The notes: generated by a model not told the origin, from the sequence alone. 64,000 bases of DNA from Cyanobacterium stanieri PCC 7202 (GCA_000317655.1 CP003940.1:2055547-2119546), one strand, 5' to 3'. Counted from the stretch's first letter, positions 8,556-17,811 are shown. Translations and numbers: made by a program.

Positions 8556-8596
8556 TCACAACAGTTGTTATGTTTTATTTATAACAACTGTTGTGA
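8556..8596. promoter_or_regulatory. TetR operator, perfect 16-bp inverted repeat
   Basis: The arms TCACAACAGTTGTTAT (8556-8571) and ATAACAACTGTTGTGA (8581-8596) are exact reverse complements around a 9-base spacer. Each arm also contains the pseudo-palindrome ACAACwGTTGT, which would suit one regulator dimer per arm. The site lies between divergent starts at 8548 and 8629, only 8 bases from the membrane-protein start codon. That is ideal for repressing both promoters. Confidence 0.85.
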
Positions 8597-8628
8597 TAAA
8601 GTGTCAAGGAGTGACCAAAAAAATATAA

Positions 8629-9207
8629 ATGTCTGATCAACGTCGTAAAGAAGTTAGCCAAGCCACATGGCAAGTCATAATTAGGGATGGTTTAGATAGA
8701 ACCAGTTTACGGGCAATTGCCCAAGAATTGGGGTGTACCACAGGGGTAGTAACCCACTATTTTCGTAACAAGGAGGAATTAATTTTATTTGCTCTACAAC
8801 AAGTTACAGAAGAATTAGAACAAACCATGAGGCAACAAGCCACAGGAAAAGAAGGCTTAGAAAAGATACATGGAATGTTATTGGCATTTTTACCCCTTGA
8901 TGACCATCGCCAAAACTTAGTCCGTGTATGGGTTGCATTTTTAGGTTATGCCGTGGGTAGAGATTCTTTATTGGCTGAACATAAACATAGTGCCAAGCGT
9001 CTCCATGGCATAATCAAGCAAGAATTAGAGGAGTTAGAAGCTGAAAACATGATCAAAAAAAATCTTGATCTCGAGAGTGAAGTAAACAGCTTATTAGCTT
9101 TTGTCAATGGAATGAGTTTAGACTGTTTCATTCAGGCAAATCCTTTAACTCCTCCACTACAAGAGCAATATTTAAACCGTTACCTTAAAAGTATTTTTCT
9201 TGATTAA
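8629..9207 (+). CDS. TetR/AcrR family transcriptional regulator, 192 aa
   Basis: N-terminal TetR DNA-binding domain (about residues 8-55): TSLRAIAQELGCTTGVVTHYFRNKEEL is the helix-turn-helix with the typical Y-F-x-x-K-E-x-L end. The C-terminal part is an all-helical ligand/dimer domain, with some resemblance to BetI-type regulators. It is divergent from the membrane-protein/DUF4336 pair, with the 41-base operator between them. Autoregulation and repression of that pair are the simplest reading. The ligand is unknown. Its stop overlaps the end of the convergent sdhA gene by a few bases. Confidence 0.88.
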   Translation: MSDQRRKEVSQATWQVIIRDGLDRTSLRAIAQELGCTTGVVTHYFRNKEELILFALQQVTEELEQTMRQQATGKEGLEKIHGMLLAFLPLDDHRQNLVRVWVAFLGYAVGRDSLLAEHKHSAKRLHGIIKQELEELEAENMIKKNLDLESEVNSLLAFVNGMSLDCFIQANPLTPPLQEQYLNRYLKSIFLD

Positions 9208-10952
9208 TACTTTCTTTCCTTGGGTTCAAACATATTGATAACTACGGGCATATAATCGATTTTTACCCCTTCAGGGTGATGGTAAGCGAGGGTATGTTGC
9301 AAAAACTTTTGATCATCACGTTGGGGAAAGTCTTCTCGAGAATGGGCCCCTCGGCTTTCTTGCCGTCGGATGGCGGAGGTTAAAATCATTTCTCCCACTA
9401 CCATGATATTTTTTAGCTCGAGAGCTTCAATTAATTCTGTATTCCAGTAAATTGATTTATCATCAAGAAAAATTTGATTATAAAGGGATTTAAGTTCTTG
9501 AATTTTATCTAATCCCTCTTGCATTACTTCTTGACGACGAAACACTCCACAATGTTCACTCATACAGTCTTGAAACTTTTGCCTTAAATCATTAATTCTC
9601 ATATTGCCCCTTTGATTTAGTAAACAATCTATCCTTGCTTGGGCGGTTTCTAAATAGGGTATTTCATTGATGGTGGGCAACTCTCGATTTTGTACATAAG
9701 ATGCGATCGCCCTTCCCGTTTTTCTACCATATACCACACACTCCAAAAGCGAATTACTACCCAAACGGTTGGCACCATGTACCGATACACAGGCACATTC
9801 CCCCGCCGCAAAAAAGCCCTCCACGAGGGTATTTCCATCCTGACGCACTCGCCCATCAGTATTAACAGGTATTCCCCCCATACAATAATGGGCAGTGGGG
9901 CGCACGGGCATGGGCTCATGCACCGCATCAATGCCCACCAACCGATGGGCTTCCTCCCAACAAAAAGGCACACGACTCATGATCTTTTCCTTGCCCATGT
10001 GAGTCAAATCGAGATGAATATAAGGCCCTCCTGCACTGCCATCGCTATGGATACCCCTACCGGCCCGAATCTCTTTCACAATTGCCCTAGAAGTGATGTC
10101 ACGGGGTGCTAATTCCATCTGATTGGGGGCATACCTTGTCATAAATCTTTCCCCCTCACTGTTGCGTAAATAAGCCCCTTCTCCCCTCACGGCTTCCGAG
10201 ATTAAAACCCCCACAGGATATAAGCCCGTAGGATGAAATTGGACAAATTCCATATCCTCTAACGGCAACTGGGCGATCGCACACATCCCCAAACCATCCC
10301 CCGTCGAAGCATAATCATTAGACGTAGTATTAAAAACCCGACCATAACCCCCCGTCGCAAACATCACAGCCTTTGCCCTAGCCACCTGCACATTACCATC
10401 ATCAATATTAAACATCACCACCCCCTTAGCCTCCCGTTGCCCGTTTTCAGAAGCCTTCTCCTCCAAAATCAAATCCATCACATACCACTCATCATATATC
10501 TGCACCCCACAACGCCGTAAATTATTCACCAACTCATGTAAAATAGCATGACCAGTTTTATCCGCCGCATAACAAGTGCGCTTATGAGAATGTCCCCCGA
10601 AAGCCCGTTGGGCAATCTTGCCATCCTGCAAACGGGAAAATAACACCCCCAAATGTTCCAACTCAATAATTACCTCTGGCGCTTCCTTAGTCAAATATGC
10701 CACAGCATCCTGATCCGCCAAATAATCAGAACCCTTAACAGTATCAAAAGCGTGAGCTTTCCAATCATCATCAGGATCAACATTTTTCAGCGTTGCCGCA
10801 ATGCCCCCCTGTGCCGCCACAGAATGGGAACGAATAGGGTGGGTTTTTGCCACCAAAGCCACATCTATATCTTGATTTTGCTTCTTTATTTCCAACGCTG
10901 CCCGACAACCAGCCAAACCACCACCAACGATAATTACATCATGCTGTAACAT
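9204..10952 (-). CDS. sdhA: Succinate dehydrogenase/fumarate reductase flavoprotein subunit
   Basis: FAD-containing catalytic subunit oxidising succinate to fumarate; in cyanobacteria it feeds electrons to the thylakoid quinone pool. Dinucleotide-binding VIIVGGGLAGCRAALE is at the N-terminus. RSHSVAAQGGIAA carries the His that binds FAD covalently. FVQFHPTGLYP and PVRPTAHYCMGGIPVN are substrate-site blocks, and HGANRLGSNSLLECVVYG follows. Length is 582 aa from ATG 10952, chosen over a TTG two codons upstream. No sdhB is adjacent, consistent with the scattered cyanobacterial subunits. Miniature element copy B lies 86 bases upstream of the start. Confidence 0.95.
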   Translation of the reverse strand: MLQHDVIIVGGGLAGCRAALEIKKQNQDIDVALVAKTHPIRSHSVAAQGGIAATLKNVDPDDDWKAHAFDTVKGSDYLADQDAVAYLTKEAPEVIIELEHLGVLFSRLQDGKIAQRAFGGHSHKRTCYAADKTGHAILHELVNNLRRCGVQIYDEWYVMDLILEEKASENGQREAKGVVMFNIDDGNVQVARAKAVMFATGGYGRVFNTTSNDYASTGDGLGMCAIAQLPLEDMEFVQFHPTGLYPVGVLISEAVRGEGAYLRNSEGERFMTRYAPNQMELAPRDITSRAIVKEIRAGRGIHSDGSAGGPYIHLDLTHMGKEKIMSRVPFCWEEAHRLVGIDAVHEPMPVRPTAHYCMGGIPVNTDGRVRQDGNTLVEGFFAAGECACVSVHGANRLGSNSLLECVVYGRKTGRAIASYVQNRELPTINEIPYLETAQARIDCLLNQRGNMRINDLRQKFQDCMSEHCGVFRRQEVMQEGLDKIQELKSLYNQIFLDDKSIYWNTELIEALELKNIMVVGEMILTSAIRRQESRGAHSREDFPQRDDQKFLQHTLAYHHPEGVKIDYMPVVINMFEPKERKY

Positions 10953-11038
10953 AACCAAACCTAAGTAAACATCACTATTTCTATGATGTAACAGTTATGG
11001 AAAAATGTACCATTTTGATTACAACTCTTTGTATTAAT

Positions 11039-11280
11039 TTAACTCGAGTTCGGGATAACATTTTAGTCTTTACAAATAAAGGTGTCAGGTATCGGGTATC
11101 AGGTGTTAGGTTAAAGAATTTACAAAAAGTCTATGTTAGGGGTTGATGAAAAAGTGGGGTCATGAGGAAGAATTGACAATGAACAATGAACAAACTATGA
11201 CCTGCAACCTGCCGCCTGTACGGACGTAGCATGCTACGTCCCCTACCATACTGACAACTATTATCCCCAACTGAGGTTAA
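11039..11280 (+). mobile_element. Miniature inverted-repeat element, copy B
   Basis: The left terminal repeat is TTAACTCGAGTTCGGGATAA (11039-11058) and the right is TTATCCCCAACTGAGGTTAA (11261-11280). The interior matches copy A almost base for base, including the 20-base palindrome GGACGTAGCATGCTACGTCC (about 11222-11241). It differs mainly by loss of short internal repeat units. It has no coding capacity. Both ends abut ATT/AAT-rich sequence. It sits in the 431-base interval between the divergent sdhA and phhB genes. Confidence 0.75.
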
Positions 11281-11325
11281 TTTAATTTTGAGATCAAGAT
11301 TAAAAATCAAGTCGTCATCAATGAC

Positions 11326-11349
11326 GGGTTTTTAAACCCAATTTTTTTG
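11326..11349 (+). terminator. Terminator-like hairpin ahead of phhB
   Basis: GGGTTT-TT-AAACCC (11326-11339) is followed by AATTTTTTT. A second palindrome, CGTCAT-CA-ATGACG (11313-11326), abuts it. This double stem ends 35 bases before the phhB start. It could stop transcripts coming out of the miniature element or act in the phhB leader. Confidence 0.5.
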
Positions 11350-11383
11350 ATAACATCAAAATTGAAAACCCAACACAAAAACT

Positions 11384-11668
11384 ATGCTTCTCAATCAAAC
11401 AGAAATCCAACAAAAACTGAATAACTTAGATCAATGGGCTATCAACGGCAAAAACATCACCAGAACCTTCCAATTTAGTGATTTTGTCAATGCCATTGAC
11501 TTCGTTAATAAATTAGTCGGCCCAGCCGAATCCGCAGGACATCATCCCGACATATCAATCTCTTATAACAAAGTCACCATCAGCCTCACCAGCCATGATC
11601 AAGGAGGAATTACTCAAAAAGACTTTGACCTAGCCCAAGAAATTACAAATATATTTCAATCTTCCTAG
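11384..11668 (+). CDS. phhB: 4a-hydroxytetrahydrobiopterin dehydratase (pterin-4a-carbinolamine dehydratase)
   Basis: Dehydrates 4a-hydroxytetrahydropterins and recycles the pterin cofactor. The 94-aa single domain is the usual length. The conserved AESAGHHPDISISYNKVTISL block carries the His-His-Pro active-site motif, and SHDQGGITQKDFDLAQEI is the family C-terminus. ATG at 11384 is the natural start. Its end overlaps the convergent hypothetical gene by 4 bases. Confidence 0.92.
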   Translation: MLLNQTEIQQKLNNLDQWAINGKNITRTFQFSDFVNAIDFVNKLVGPAESAGHHPDISISYNKVTISLTSHDQGGITQKDFDLAQEITNIFQSS

Positions 11669-12057
11669 TCAGGTGACTGCTCTTCCAATGTTCCCTTACT
11701 TTGGGCATCATTGAGGAAAATCCGAAAACAATCATCATCATTGATGATATAACTAAAAGCCCCTCTCATTAACTCTAAACTGAGGGGATCATTCCCAATA
11801 TTATCCACAAAAACTAAACCAAGCATCAAAGATAAAAACTCCTCGGGATTATCCTCCTCATATCGAGCCGCCGCTGCCAAAGCAAACTCCTCCAAAATAT
11901 CAGGATCATCCATAGTTCCCGTGGTGATCAAAGACTTACACATATAGCTTCCCATCAAATCCCCCACCTCACCAGCACTGACATTTGTTTCTGCCCTCAC
12001 CTGAGCAAAAGGTGTCATCCACAGCAACGCACTAATGAATAAAGTCAAGTATTTCAT
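11665..12057 (-). CDS. Hypothetical secreted protein, 130 aa
   Basis: MKYLTLFISALLWMTPFAQVRAE is a clear signal peptide with a cleavage site near residue 22. The mature region is acidic and probably helical, with two Cys residues (SYMCKSL and DDDCFRIF). It resembles short cyanobacterial periplasmic proteins of unknown function; I assign no family. It is convergent with phhB and begins 24 bases left of miniature element copy C, so its promoter may lie in or next to that element. Confidence 0.65.
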   Translation of the reverse strand: MKYLTLFISALLWMTPFAQVRAETNVSAGEVGDLMGSYMCKSLITTGTMDDPDILEEFALAAAARYEEDNPEEFLSLMLGLVFVDNIGNDPLSLELMRGAFSYIINDDDCFRIFLNDAQSKGTLEEQSPD

Positions 12058-12081
12058 TGCAATTTCTAATATTAATGATAA

Positions 12082-12291
12082 TTAACCTCAGTTCGGGATA
12101 ACAGTTGTCAGTATGGTTAGGTTACAGGTTGCAGGTTACAGGTTTAAAATACGACCAGCCTTTGTTAGTTCCTTGATGGAACTAAGTATCAGAAAATTAA
12201 TTAACATTACAGTTTTTGTAAATTTCTTAACCTGATACCCGATACCTGGCACCTTTACAAGACTATAAATTTTATCCCGAACTCAGATTAA
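12082..12291 (-). mobile_element. Miniature inverted-repeat element, copy C (inverted, diverged interior)
   Basis: Terminal repeats are TTAACCTCAGTTCGGGATAA (12082-12101) and TTATCCCGAACTCAGATTAA (12272-12291). Relative to copies A and B it is inverted: its left interior GTTGTCAGTATGG matches the reverse complement of their right interior. The centre is diverged but also contains a stem, TTAGTTCC-TTGAT-GGAACTAA. Conserved ends with a variable, hairpin-bearing centre are typical of non-autonomous elements. Confidence 0.7.
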
Positions 12292-12389
12292 TTAATCATA
12301 CATTGAACTCCTAAAAAGAGTGACAAAAACCAAAAAAAGAGCCAAAAAGCCCAATATGTCATCAAATATTGGCAAATTGAAACCCAGAT

Positions 12390-13710
12390 CTTGACATTCT
12401 CCCGTCACCAAATCAAAGATTATGGTGAGGGATTCTAACTTCAACCACCCAACTTATCAATCAAGTTTTCACTCAGTTGACAGAGGTTAATGTGTCCATT
12501 AGCGTTTACCAGTTCCAGACTGGAAGTTTGGGATTGCCCACCCCTACTTAATTCTCTCAATGCTTTAGCTAAGATATTAATTGCCCCCGCTTCGTCTCTA
12601 TCCATTACACAACCACATTCGCAAACATGGGTTCTTTGAGATAGAGTTTTCTTAACTATGGCTTTACAATGAGGACATTCTTGACTCGTATATTGTGGAT
12701 TTACACCATAGACAACTTTGCCCATCACTTTACCATAGTATTCTAACCAATCAAAGAAAGTTCTCCAAGAAGCATCATTTATACTCTTAGCTAAACAATG
12801 GTTTTTGACCATATTTTTAACAGTTAATTTCTCATAAGCTACGACATCGTTAGATGACACCACGCACCGAGCTAATTTGACAAGCCAGTCTTTACGTTGC
12901 CTTGATACTTTTAAGTGTTTTCTACCTAACTTCTTAATCGCTTTTTTACGAGAATTACTACCTTTTTTCTTTTTGCTAACTTTTCTTTGCAATCTTTTTA
13001 ATTGCTTTTCAGACTTTCTTAAATGTCTTGGATTATTAACTTTAACACCGTTTGAATCTGTATAAAAGCTACTTAAACCGACATCTAAACCGATAGCATT
13101 CCCACTAGGTTTAATATCCTCTTGTCTTTCTTGGTCAATACAAAATTGACAATAGTATCCATCAGCACGACGAATAACTCTAACTCGTTTAATTTGATTA
13201 AGTTGGTAGAAATTGAGGTCAAAACCACCTCGCATTTTAAACCACCCTGCTTTAAATCCATCCCGAAAATTAATAGCAGTTCCATCTTTAGAAAGTTGCC
13301 ATCCAGTCGTTTTGTACTCCACAGAACGACCTTTCTTAAATTTAGGATAACCTTTTTTCTTAAGAGATGGATTTTTACAGTTGTCATAAAACCGTTTAAT
13401 AGAAGCCCAAGCCCTTTCTGCACTAGCTTGACGAGCCATAGAATTGAGTTTCTTTGCCCATTCAAACTCACTAGCTAATTCTTTACAAAGGCGAGATAAA
13501 TCATACTGCCCAACCCCCTTATGGTCCATCCAATAGCGAATACAAGAATTACGCACGAAACTAGCAGTGCGAATCATCTCATCTAATTTTTGGTCTTGAG
13601 GTTGGTTTCCGTATAATTTAGCTTCGATAACTAGCATAACTTTATGGTGTTTACATTACCATAAGATTTATTTTAACACAAAGATTTTATCTTGTGTGGA
13701 ATCCTAGGAA
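12390..13710 (-). mobile_element. tnpB-only IS200/IS605-type element 1
   Basis: The right end has a stem CCC-g-TCACCA / TGGTGA-GGG (12401-12431), flanked by CTTGACATTCT and GATTCT. The same flanking arrangement occurs in the second element at 19773. The terminus is placed at about 12390 by that alignment. The left end is uncertain: a TCCTAGGA palindrome at 13702-13709 is the best candidate. No tnpA is present. The guide-RNA scaffold of TnpB systems is normally made from the tnpB 3' end to this right end. Confidence 0.5.
12441..13637 (-). CDS. tnpB: RNA-guided endonuclease TnpB (OrfB), 398 aa
   Basis: RuvC-like nuclease, ancestor of Cas12, that cuts DNA complementary to an element-encoded guide RNA. 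The catalytic acidic residues appear intact: GLDVG (Asp 185), VAYEKL (Glu 269) and MDRDEAGAINIL (Asp 346/348). A zinc finger (CPHC...CECGC) sits between the last two. The N-terminal helix-turn-helix/wedge region and GYPKFKK motif are normal, and the length is full. The last motif has Ala-Gly where many TnpB have Asn-Ala, a variant that probably does not abolish activity. It stands without tnpA. A short inverted repeat, TTATGGT/ACCATAA (13642-13664), flanks the region before the start codon. Confidence 0.92.
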   Translation of the reverse strand: MLVIEAKLYGNQPQDQKLDEMIRTASFVRNSCIRYWMDHKGVGQYDLSRLCKELASEFEWAKKLNSMARQASAERAWASIKRFYDNCKNPSLKKKGYPKFKKGRSVEYKTTGWQLSKDGTAINFRDGFKAGWFKMRGGFDLNFYQLNQIKRVRVIRRADGYYCQFCIDQERQEDIKPSGNAIGLDVGLSSFYTDSNGVKVNNPRHLRKSEKQLKRLQRKVSKKKKGSNSRKKAIKKLGRKHLKVSRQRKDWLVKLARCVVSSNDVVAYEKLTVKNMVKNHCLAKSINDASWRTFFDWLEYYGKVMGKVVYGVNPQYTSQECPHCKAIVKKTLSQRTHVCECGCVMDRDEAGAINILAKALRELSRGGQSQTSSLELVNANGHINLCQLSENLIDKLGG

Positions 13711-13723
13711 TGTTTTTTTGCTG

Positions 13724-13844
13724 GTCGCTTTTCATGAGGGGCTGTGGGGCGAATTCACTTCGCCCCGATAGCAACGCCCCATCCCCCGTTAAATTCTGTG
13801 GGTTTTATTTTTGTTGTGAAGTTTAACGGGGGCATTCAAGCGAC
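13724..13844. repeat. Structured intergenic element with nested inverted repeats
   Basis: The outer arms GTCGCTT (13724-13730) and AAGCGAC (13838-13844) enclose two perfect stems. These are GGGGCGAA/TTCGCCCC (13746-13766, 5-base loop) and CCCCCGTTAAA/TTTAACGGGGG (13783-13832). The design suggests a small non-autonomous repeat or a folded RNA. It lies between tnpB and the antiporter gene and is GC-richer than its surroundings. Confidence 0.6.
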
Positions 13845-13935
13845 ATTTTTAAGGTAAAAAACAAATACAAACTGGTTGTGATAATCTAAGGAAAATATAA
13901 AGTAAAGATTTTCTCAGCTTAAAGTATAAAAATCT

Positions 13936-15291
13936 ATGTCTTGGTTTCATCCCATTTTAGCAACAGCAACGGAAACAGAAACAGCCGAACCATCTTTAGT
14001 TTTGGCTGGAGTATTGTTAAGTCTCGTGATCATCTATTTTGCCAGTAAAATAGGTGGAGAAATTTGTGCAAGAATCAACCTCCCCGCCGTATTAGGAGAA
14101 TTAGTCGGCGGGGTTGTCATCGGAGTATCTGTCCTCAAACTTTTGGTATTTCCAGAAGGCGGCATGGAAGCCACCGACTCCCTTATTATTCAACTTTTGC
14201 AATCCACCGCTAATTTAACCCCCACAGGGACAGAATTAGTATTTGAGAGCATGAGTGAAGTTATCTCTGTCTTGGCAGAATTAGGCGTAATTATTCTCTT
14301 ATTTGAAATTGGCTTAGAGTCAGACTTAAAAGAATTAATTAGGGTAGGCCCTTCGGCGGCCATTGTTGCAGTGGTAGGGGTTGTCGCTCCCTTTGTTATG
14401 GGTACTGCGGGATTAGTATTTCTTTTTGGTTTACCTGTTATTCCTTCGGTATTTGCAGGGGCAGCACTAACCGCTACCAGTATTGGGATTACAGCCAAGG
14501 TATTAGCAGAGTTGGGCAAATTAAGCTCCACAGAAGGACAAATTATTATCGGTGCGGCAGTACTCGATGATATTTTAGGAATTATTGTTTTGGCAGTGGT
14601 GGGTAGTCTTGTCAAAACAGGGGAAGTACAAATTAGCCAAATTATCATCCTGATTATCAGTGCGGGTGCTTTTTTGATAGGTACGATTCTTGTTGGTAGA
14701 TTAATCTCTCCTTTCCTCATCAGTTTGGTCAATCAAATGAAAACAAGAGGACAAATTTTAATTACAGGTATTGTTTTTGCCTTTGTATTAGCTTATTTAG
14801 CAAATATTATTCAACTAGAAGGGATTTTAGGTGCTTTTGCCGCTGGATTGGTACTAGCAGAAACAGAAAAAAGAAAGGAATTAGAAGAACAAATTATTCC
14901 CGTAGCGGATTTGTTTGTGCCTGTTTTCTTCGTCTGTGTAGGGGCTAGAACTGATTTGGGAGTGTTAAACCCTGCCATTCCTAGTAACCGTGAGGGTTTA
15001 ATTATTGCTTCATTTCTGATCGTGGTGGCAATTGTTGGTAAAGTGATTACTGGTTTTACAGTATGGGGTAAACCTAATATTAATAAACTCGCCATTGGTG
15101 TTGGTATGATACCTCGAGGAGAAGTTGGTTTAGTTTTTGCTGGAGTAGGTTCGGCAAGTGGGGCGTTATCCCCTGCTACTGATGCGGCAATTATTGTGAT
15201 GGTAATAGCGACTACTTTTGTAGCTCCTCCTCTTTTAAAAGCCGTATTCAAAGATGAGACTCAAGAGGTAGTGGAATCGGAAGCAAACTAG
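13936..15291 (+). CDS. Na+(K+)/H+ antiporter, CPA2 family (NhaS3/NapA-like), 451 aa
   Basis: Membrane antiporter exchanging monovalent cations for protons. About 12-13 hydrophobic segments follow a short N-terminal segment. The ion-binding Asp-Asp pair is visible in AAVLDDILGIIVLAV (about residue 210). The family motif LAELGVIILLFEIGLESDLKEL is present near residue 112, and GMIPRGEVGLVFAG near the C-terminus. The protein resembles cyanobacterial NhaS3 in length and motifs, so a thylakoid or plasma-membrane pH/sodium role is likely. It ends in a short acidic tail. It appears monocistronic. Confidence 0.88.
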   Translation: MSWFHPILATATETETAEPSLVLAGVLLSLVIIYFASKIGGEICARINLPAVLGELVGGVVIGVSVLKLLVFPEGGMEATDSLIIQLLQSTANLTPTGTELVFESMSEVISVLAELGVIILLFEIGLESDLKELIRVGPSAAIVAVVGVVAPFVMGTAGLVFLFGLPVIPSVFAGAALTATSIGITAKVLAELGKLSSTEGQIIIGAAVLDDILGIIVLAVVGSLVKTGEVQISQIIILIISAGAFLIGTILVGRLISPFLISLVNQMKTRGQILITGIVFAFVLAYLANIIQLEGILGAFAAGLVLAETEKRKELEEQIIPVADLFVPVFFVCVGARTDLGVLNPAIPSNREGLIIASFLIVVAIVGKVITGFTVWGKPNINKLAIGVGMIPRGEVGLVFAGVGSASGALSPATDAAIIVMVIATTFVAPPLLKAVFKDETQEVVESEAN

Positions 15292-15662
15292 AATCCTTTA
15301 AAATATAAAAGGTAAGAACTTAAGCAGAGGTGGGGATTATTCAGAGTAGGTAAATAAAAATGCTTGAAAAGTATAGTGATAAAAGATAAAGGGATTTTAA
15401 AATTTACTTTTTCGTACTTTTAAAAAACTTTAATTGAATCAATTTTGGGCATTTATAGATCAAAAAATATCACTTATTACTTATTACCTGTTACTTTACC
15501 CTAATTAGAAAAGTTGAGTAAGAATCAACCCTGCTTCTGTCTTAGGTTTTAATTATCTTTGGTTTTCTGCTATTTTCTATAATTTTGAGTTATTATCATA
15601 GGACTAGCAGTGAGTAAGGGTTATTAAGATAAATTTAGTTCGTATTTTATATATAAATTATT
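15292..15662. other. Intergenic region, 371 bases, no gene seen
   Basis: AT-rich stretch between the antiporter and PRC-barrel genes. It has a weak CCTTTA/TAAAGG stem just after the antiporter stop and a short tandem TTATTAC repeat at 15474-15487. No convincing ORF, tRNA or ribosome-binding site was found. It presumably holds the promoter of the next gene. Confidence 0.5.
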
Positions 15663-16619
15663 ATGGCAAGTGAACAAAGTCGTTTACGCAATGAGTTTTT
15701 GAATACTCAGGTAATTACTCGAAGCACTGGTAAAAGGCTAGGGGTAATTAAGGAGGTGTTGGTAGATATTGATCGCCGAGAGGTGGTAGCTTTTGGTTTA
15801 CGGGATAATATGCTGGCATTATCTGGCATCCCTAAGTATATGTATATTAATAGTGTGTCTCAAACAGGGGATGTGGTCTTGGTTGAGAGTGAGGATGCCA
15901 TTGAAGATGTTGATATTGAGCTTTATAGTCAGTTAATTAACTGTGAAGTGGTAACGGAAACTGGTGAGCCTTTGGGTAAGGTGAGGGATTTTCAGTTTAA
16001 TTTAGAAACTGGAGAGGTTGATTCTTTAACCATTGCTACCCTCGGTTATCCTCAAATTCCAGATCAGTTAATTAGTACCTATGAACTATCTGTGGATGAA
16101 ATTGTTAGTAGTGGGCCAAATCGAATTATTGTATTTGAGGGAGCTGAGGAACGCATTACTCAAATTACAGTGGGAGTTTTGGAACGTTTAGGAATTGGTC
16201 GTCCTCCTTGGGAAAAAGATGATGATGATATGTATTATGCTCCTACGACTCCCCCAGAAAATCAATTGCCTACGGGAATGCCTGTGCGCCCTGTGGCACC
16301 ACCGATTAAAACTCAACCTTCTGTGGCTCAGGATAACTGGCAGGAGGATGAGTGGGAAGAAGTGCGTCCTGTAGCTCCTCCTGTACGTCGTCAACGCTCT
16401 GCTCCTTTGTATGAGGAGGAAGAGTTTGAGGGAGATAATTGGGGTGAGGATAGAATTGAAAAACCTGCTCCAAGACGTTATGAATCTTCTAGCCGTGAGG
16501 TGGATAATTATAATGCGGAGTTGATGGAGGAGGATGTTTGGGATGATGAAGAATATCGCCCTCAAAAAGTCAATATTCCTCAAAAGCAAAAAATGCCTGA
16601 ATACGAGGAAGAATATTAA
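15663..16619 (+). CDS. PRC-barrel domain protein with acidic C-terminal tail, 318 aa
   Basis: Two tandem PRC-barrel domains are visible, at about residues 6-80 and 88-160. Each begins with the N-G-x-x-(L/V)-G-x(V/I) style strand (TGKRLGVIKEVLVDIDRREV; TGEPLGKVRDFQFN). The second half (about 185-318) is Pro/Glu/Asp/Arg-rich and low-complexity, with repeated EDEWEEVRPVAPP-like segments, so probably disordered. Such proteins occur across cyanobacteria; PRC barrels bind RNA, photosynthetic reaction centres or other proteins, but this one's partner is not known. It has its own terminator and seems to be a single-gene transcript. Confidence 0.8.
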   Translation: MASEQSRLRNEFLNTQVITRSTGKRLGVIKEVLVDIDRREVVAFGLRDNMLALSGIPKYMYINSVSQTGDVVLVESEDAIEDVDIELYSQLINCEVVTETGEPLGKVRDFQFNLETGEVDSLTIATLGYPQIPDQLISTYELSVDEIVSSGPNRIIVFEGAEERITQITVGVLERLGIGRPPWEKDDDDMYYAPTTPPENQLPTGMPVRPVAPPIKTQPSVAQDNWQEDEWEEVRPVAPPVRRQRSAPLYEEEEFEGDNWGEDRIEKPAPRRYESSSREVDNYNAELMEEDVWDDEEYRPQKVNIPQKQKMPEYEEEY

Positions 16620-16664
16620 GTTTAATTGGTCTTGGGATCAAATTTAATTTTTTGGCTGTTTGAT

Positions 16665-16692
16665 AATCTCCCTATTTTGGGGGATTTTTTTT
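16665..16692 (+). terminator. Rho-independent terminator after the PRC-barrel gene
   Basis: AATCTCCC-TATTTT-GGGGGATT hairpin (one G-T pair) runs into an eight-T run. It lies 46 bases past the stop codon. Confidence 0.75.
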
Positions 16693-16806
16693 GGTGATAA
16701 TCAGTGTCGGTGTTCAATTTATTTTTTTCATTAAACCCAAATTAATCAATGGCAATTAATAGGCTATGATATAAGATTGCTTACTAAATTGAAAATTTTA
16801 TATTGA

Positions 16807-17811
<1,005 letters not shown>

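Noticed and set aside
9690-10112. Plus-strand ORF of 140 aa opposite sdhA
   Set aside because: It is a shadow of the conserved sdhA coding sequence with no independent support.
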